In this document: piece by piece, positions 5,801 through 7,816 of the stretch
Position numbering within the stretch: position 1 is the first letter of the stretch
Layout of the letters: every line of letters begins with the position of its first letter
Assembly (NCBI GenBank): GCA_035628035.1
Contig: DASPKS010000243.1
Location: forward strand, 1-7,816
Length of the DNA stretch: 7,816 nucleotides
Direction of reading: 5' to 3'
Source of the DNA: DASPKS01 sp035628035
Lineage (GTDB): Bacteria > Bacteroidota > Rhodothermia > Rhodothermales > Rubricoccaceae
Translations under genes and position numbers: made by a program
Notes under the pieces: model-generated
What the model was told of the DNA's origin: nothing
Database searches by the model: none
What the model saw: only the letters and a program-made list of their open reading frames with translations

Positions 5801-5850
5801 AATAACCCCCGGCGCCCTAAGGATTTACCGGATCGTATACGGCGCAAACC
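5801..5850 (-). promoter_or_regulatory. Probable rho promoter region
   Basis: This is the only AT-enriched part of the folC-rho interval. On the minus strand it contains TTTG (5848-5845), TATACGAT (5839-5832), TAAATCC (5827-5821) and TTATTTCC (5805-5798). TTTG followed after 17 bases by TAAATC is a plausible but imperfect promoter pairing; TATACGAT has a good -10 look but no matching -35. I cannot choose between them. Confidence 0.35.
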
Positions 5851-5866
5851 GCTGCCGGTTCGCGCC
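5841..5866 (-). terminator. Hairpin just after folC; weak terminator or leader structure
   Basis: Arms 5841-5851 and 5856-5866 (11 bases each) enclose a 4-base loop. The one non-Watson-Crick position (5846/5861) is a G-U wobble in the minus-strand RNA and an A-C mismatch in the plus-strand RNA, so the structure favours the minus-strand transcript. It begins 14 bases after the folC stop. No U-tract follows, so it is not a standard intrinsic terminator; it may protect the folC 3' end, pause polymerase, or mark the border with the rho unit. Confidence 0.4.
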
Positions 5867-5880
5867 AAGGACGTCCCTCT

Positions 5881-7179
5881 TTATCGCGCCGCTGCCGGGC
5901 GCGTTCCCGGTTCGCCGAGTGCTGCCACGGTAAGGTGCGAGCCCGTGACGAGGAGGACGTCGCCGGGCTTCGCCGCGCGGTTGAACCACGCCACACCGGC
6001 CGGCACGTCGGCCACGTCGTGGGTCAGGACGCCTGCCGCCGCCAGGTAGCCCTTCCAGGCACCCAGCGGCAGCGCCCGCGCCGACGGCAGCGCAACGGGG
6101 AGCACAACGGCCTTAGCCCCGGCCAGCAGCCGGGCGAAGGCGTCCGCGTCCTTGTCCGACAAGACGCCTGCCAGAACGAACCGCCGCCCACCGGGGCCAG
6201 GCTGTACGTGGGCGAGGGCCGCCCGCCACCCGTCGGGGTTGTGCGCCACGTCGGCGACGATGCGCGGGTTGCGCTGCCACACCTCCCCGCGCCCACGCAA
6301 TCCGCTCAGGCGGACGACCGCGAGCAGCCCTTCCCGCACGGCGTCGGCCTCCGGCGCGAAGGCGACCTCGGCCAGCCGCACGGCCAGCGCGGCGTTCCAC
6401 GCCTGATGCCGCCCGGCCAGCCCGGCGCGCAACGTCCCGTAGTCGCGGACGGGCGTTTCAATCGAGAGGGCCAACGCGTCGTCGGCCTCCCCGACTGCCA
6501 CACGCACCGTTGCGCGCACGTCTTCGAAGGGGGCGCCGACCGCTTCGGCGGTCGCCTGCAGCGTGGCCAGCGCCTCGGGTGCATCGGCGGCGGTGAGGAA
6601 GGGGATGCCCGGCTTCGCGATGCCGGCTTTCTCGCGGGCGATGGCGTCGAGCGTGTCGCCGAGCAGGTCGGTGTGGTCCAAGCCGATGCTCGCGACGCCG
6701 CACGCGACGGGCGTCAGCACGTTCGTCGCGTCGAGGCGCCCGCCGAGCCCGACCTCCACCACGGCGAGGTCCACGCTGGCCTCTGCGAAGTAGAGGAGCG
6801 CCAGCGCGACGGACGCCTCGAAGTAGCTGGGGCCGACCTCCTCGAACAGCGAGCGGAAACGGTCAACCGCCTCTGCGATCCAGTCGTGCGGCGCGGGCAC
6901 ACCGTCGAGGCGGAGGCGCTCGGCGAAGTCGAACAGGTGGGGCGAGGTGTGGAGGCCCACGCGGCGCCCCGCCGCCGTGCCGATGGCCGCCACCATCGAG
7001 GCCGTCGAGCCCTTCCCGTTCGTCCCTCCGATGTGGACGCTCGGGTAGCGCGTGTGCGGCTCGCCCATCGCGGCGAGGAGCGCACGCATCCGGTCGAGGC
7101 CCGGCTGATAGGCCGCCGCGCCTTGGTCGGCCCAGCGCGGGAGCGCGTCGAGGACGGCGAGGGCCTCGGCGTAGGTCAT
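5881..7179 (-). CDS. folC: Folylpolyglutamate synthase / dihydrofolate synthase
   Basis: 432 residues, the normal FolC size. The cytoplasmic ATP-dependent ligase adds glutamate to dihydropteroate and/or to reduced folates. The Mur-ligase-like ATP domain shows P-loop HIGGTNGKGST (49-59), the TSPHL loop (78-82), EVGLGGRLDATN (142-153) with conserved Glu and Asp, LDHTDLLG with metal-ligand H169 (167-174), and REKAGIAKPG (182-191), whose K184 corresponds to the carbamylated lysine of the family. The C-terminal domain shows GRGEVW (296-301), VADVAHNPDG (308-317) and a late VTGSH (411-415). The ATG at 7179 is chosen because it overlaps the tsaE stop as ATGA and begins at the family's usual MTYAEAL..LD.LP N-terminus. 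An upstream in-frame start would add a Pro/Ala-rich tail inside tsaE. Translation is probably coupled to tsaE. Confidence 0.96.
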   Translation of the reverse strand: MTYAEALAVLDALPRWADQGAAAYQPGLDRMRALLAAMGEPHTRYPSVHIGGTNGKGSTASMVAAIGTAAGRRVGLHTSPHLFDFAERLRLDGVPAPHDWIAEAVDRFRSLFEEVGPSYFEASVALALLYFAEASVDLAVVEVGLGGRLDATNVLTPVACGVASIGLDHTDLLGDTLDAIAREKAGIAKPGIPFLTAADAPEALATLQATAEAVGAPFEDVRATVRVAVGEADDALALSIETPVRDYGTLRAGLAGRHQAWNAALAVRLAEVAFAPEADAVREGLLAVVRLSGLRGRGEVWQRNPRIVADVAHNPDGWRAALAHVQPGPGGRRFVLAGVLSDKDADAFARLLAGAKAVVLPVALPSARALPLGAWKGYLAAAGVLTHDVADVPAGVAWFNRAAKPGDVLLVTGSHLTVAALGEPGTRPAAAR

Positions 7180-7619
7180 CCCGCGACGAACTCGACCCGC
7201 CGCCGGTTGGCGTCGAGGTGCGTCAGGCGGAGGCGGAGGGTGCGGGCAGGCAGCAGCGCCTCCATCCGCTCCGGCCACTCGACGAGGCAGAGGCCGTCGC
7301 CGTCGAGGTACTCCTCGGCGCCGAAGTCGAGCAGCTCTTCGGGCCGCTCGGTGCGGTAGGCGTCGAGGTGGTAGACGGGGAAGGCCGCGCCCGCGTACTC
7401 GTTGACGAGCGTGAAGGTGGGGGAGGAGACGTCCTCTGCGTCCACGCCCAGCCCCCGCGCGATGCCCTTGACGAGGTGGGTCTTCCCCGCGCCGAGGTCG
7501 CCGTAGAGCGCGACGACGTCGCCGGGGCCGAGGTGCGCGGCCAGCCGCGCGCCGAGCGCGAGCGTCTCCTCGGGCGAAGCCGTCTCGGCAGGGAGCAGGT
7601 CGATGAGTGTGTCCGTCAT
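7176..7619 (-). CDS. tsaE: tRNA threonylcarbamoyladenosine biosynthesis ATPase TsaE
   Basis: 147 residues, typical of the family. TsaE is the small ATPase that cycles the TsaB-TsaD complex making t6A37 on ANN-decoding tRNAs. Motifs: an N-terminal SPEETLALGARLAAHL helix (15-30), Walker A GDLGAGKTHLVKGIARGLG (40-58), SSPTFTLVNEY (65-75) around the switch region, YHLDAYR (83-89) with the conserved Asp, and LVEWPER (112-118) with the catalytic-region Glu-Trp. The ATG at 7619 is chosen because the frame upstream to the next ATG is Arg-rich and overlaps the preceding gene, while MTDTLIDLL starts at the usual distance from the Walker motif. The stop overlaps the folC start by 4 bases. TsaB and TsaD are not in the window. 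Confidence 0.96.
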   Translation of the reverse strand: MTDTLIDLLPAETASPEETLALGARLAAHLGPGDVVALYGDLGAGKTHLVKGIARGLGVDAEDVSSPTFTLVNEYAGAAFPVYHLDAYRTERPEELLDFGAEEYLDGDGLCLVEWPERMEALLPARTLRLRLTHLDANRRRVEFVAG

Positions 7620-7654
7620 GGGCCGGTGAACCGCCCGGTGCTCGATCCGATCCC

Positions 7655-7816
7655 TCACCCCACCCCGTACCCGCGCGCCATCGCGACGGCGCACAGCACC
7701 ATCGCCACGACGAGCGCGGCCTGCACGAAGCTGATGGTGGCGAAGCGGCGCGCCGGCGCGAGGTCCACCGGCTGCCCCTTGCCGAGCTGCACGCGCCAGC
7801 GGATGAGCGTCCTCAT
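7655..7816 (-). CDS. C-terminal part of a small integral membrane protein, DUF2214-like
   Basis: The last 53 codons are open on the minus strand, ending at TGA 7657-7655, 35 bases before tsaE. An ATG sits exactly at the right edge (7816), so this may be a complete tiny gene, but more likely it is an internal Met of a longer protein cut by the window. The peptide has a basic stretch (LIRWRVQLGKGQ, 4-15), then Ala-Arg-Arg (22-24), then one membrane segment (about 26-46) ending in AMARGYGVG. That basic loop, final helix and terminal MARG-x-G resemble the C-terminus of DUF2214-type predicted membrane proteins. The family call is from memory of the pattern and is tentative. It is co-directional with tsaE-folC and probably in the same transcript. 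Confidence 0.5.
   Translation of the reverse strand: MRTLIRWRVQLGKGQPVDLAPARRFATISFVQAALVVAMVLCAVAMARGYGVG

Noticed and set aside
5935..7359. 474-codon plus-strand open frame opposite folC and tsaE
   Set aside because: The minus strand carries complete motif sets for FolC and TsaE; the plus reading is compositional shadow.

Overview
This is a very GC-rich chromosomal segment of a free-living bacterium. I infer a Bacteroidota lineage of the Rhodothermales type (Salinibacter/Rubrivirga-like). The reasons are the high GC with strongly GC-biased third codon positions, a Rho factor with a long low-complexity insert after its N-terminal helical domain, a DUF5683-like exported protein, no recognisable Shine-Dalgarno sequence before any gene, and promoter-like boxes resembling the Bacteroidota -7 element. 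No 16S rRNA or other definitive marker is present, so the placement is inference.

Layout from the left. A secreted cysteine-rich small protein runs off the left edge on the minus strand (2-214). A gene-free stretch follows, then a minus-strand tRNA-Val(GAC) at 557-630 with its own promoter (656-685) and a strong 17-bp terminator hairpin (506-547). After a second gene-free stretch comes a plus-strand nitroreductase-like gene (980-1486). It converges within 5 bp on an exported DUF5683-like protein read on the minus strand (1492-2154). That gene diverges from endonuclease V (nfi, 2221-2898, plus), which is followed after 21 bp by an MFS transporter (2920-4200, plus). The MFS gene converges within 4 bp on the minus-strand gene for transcription terminator Rho (4205-5722). 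Upstream of rho on the same strand are a hairpin, then folC (5881-7179) and tsaE (7176-7619), which overlap by ATGA, and then the C-terminal part of a small membrane protein (7655-7816, cut by the right edge).

Functionally this is mostly housekeeping: tRNA supply and modification (tRNA-Val, TsaE), folate polyglutamylation (FolC), repair of deaminated bases (EndoV), transcription termination (Rho) and efflux (MFS). I see no phage, IS element, CRISPR array, toxin-antitoxin pair or defence island, and no convincing undescribed multi-gene system. The points most worth a second look are a perfect 11-bp palindrome embedded in frame in the low-complexity insert of rho, a nearly purine-free pyrimidine tract in the rho leader that could serve autoregulation, the cysteine-cluster secreted protein at the left edge, and pyrimidine-rich leaders in place of ribosome-binding sites.
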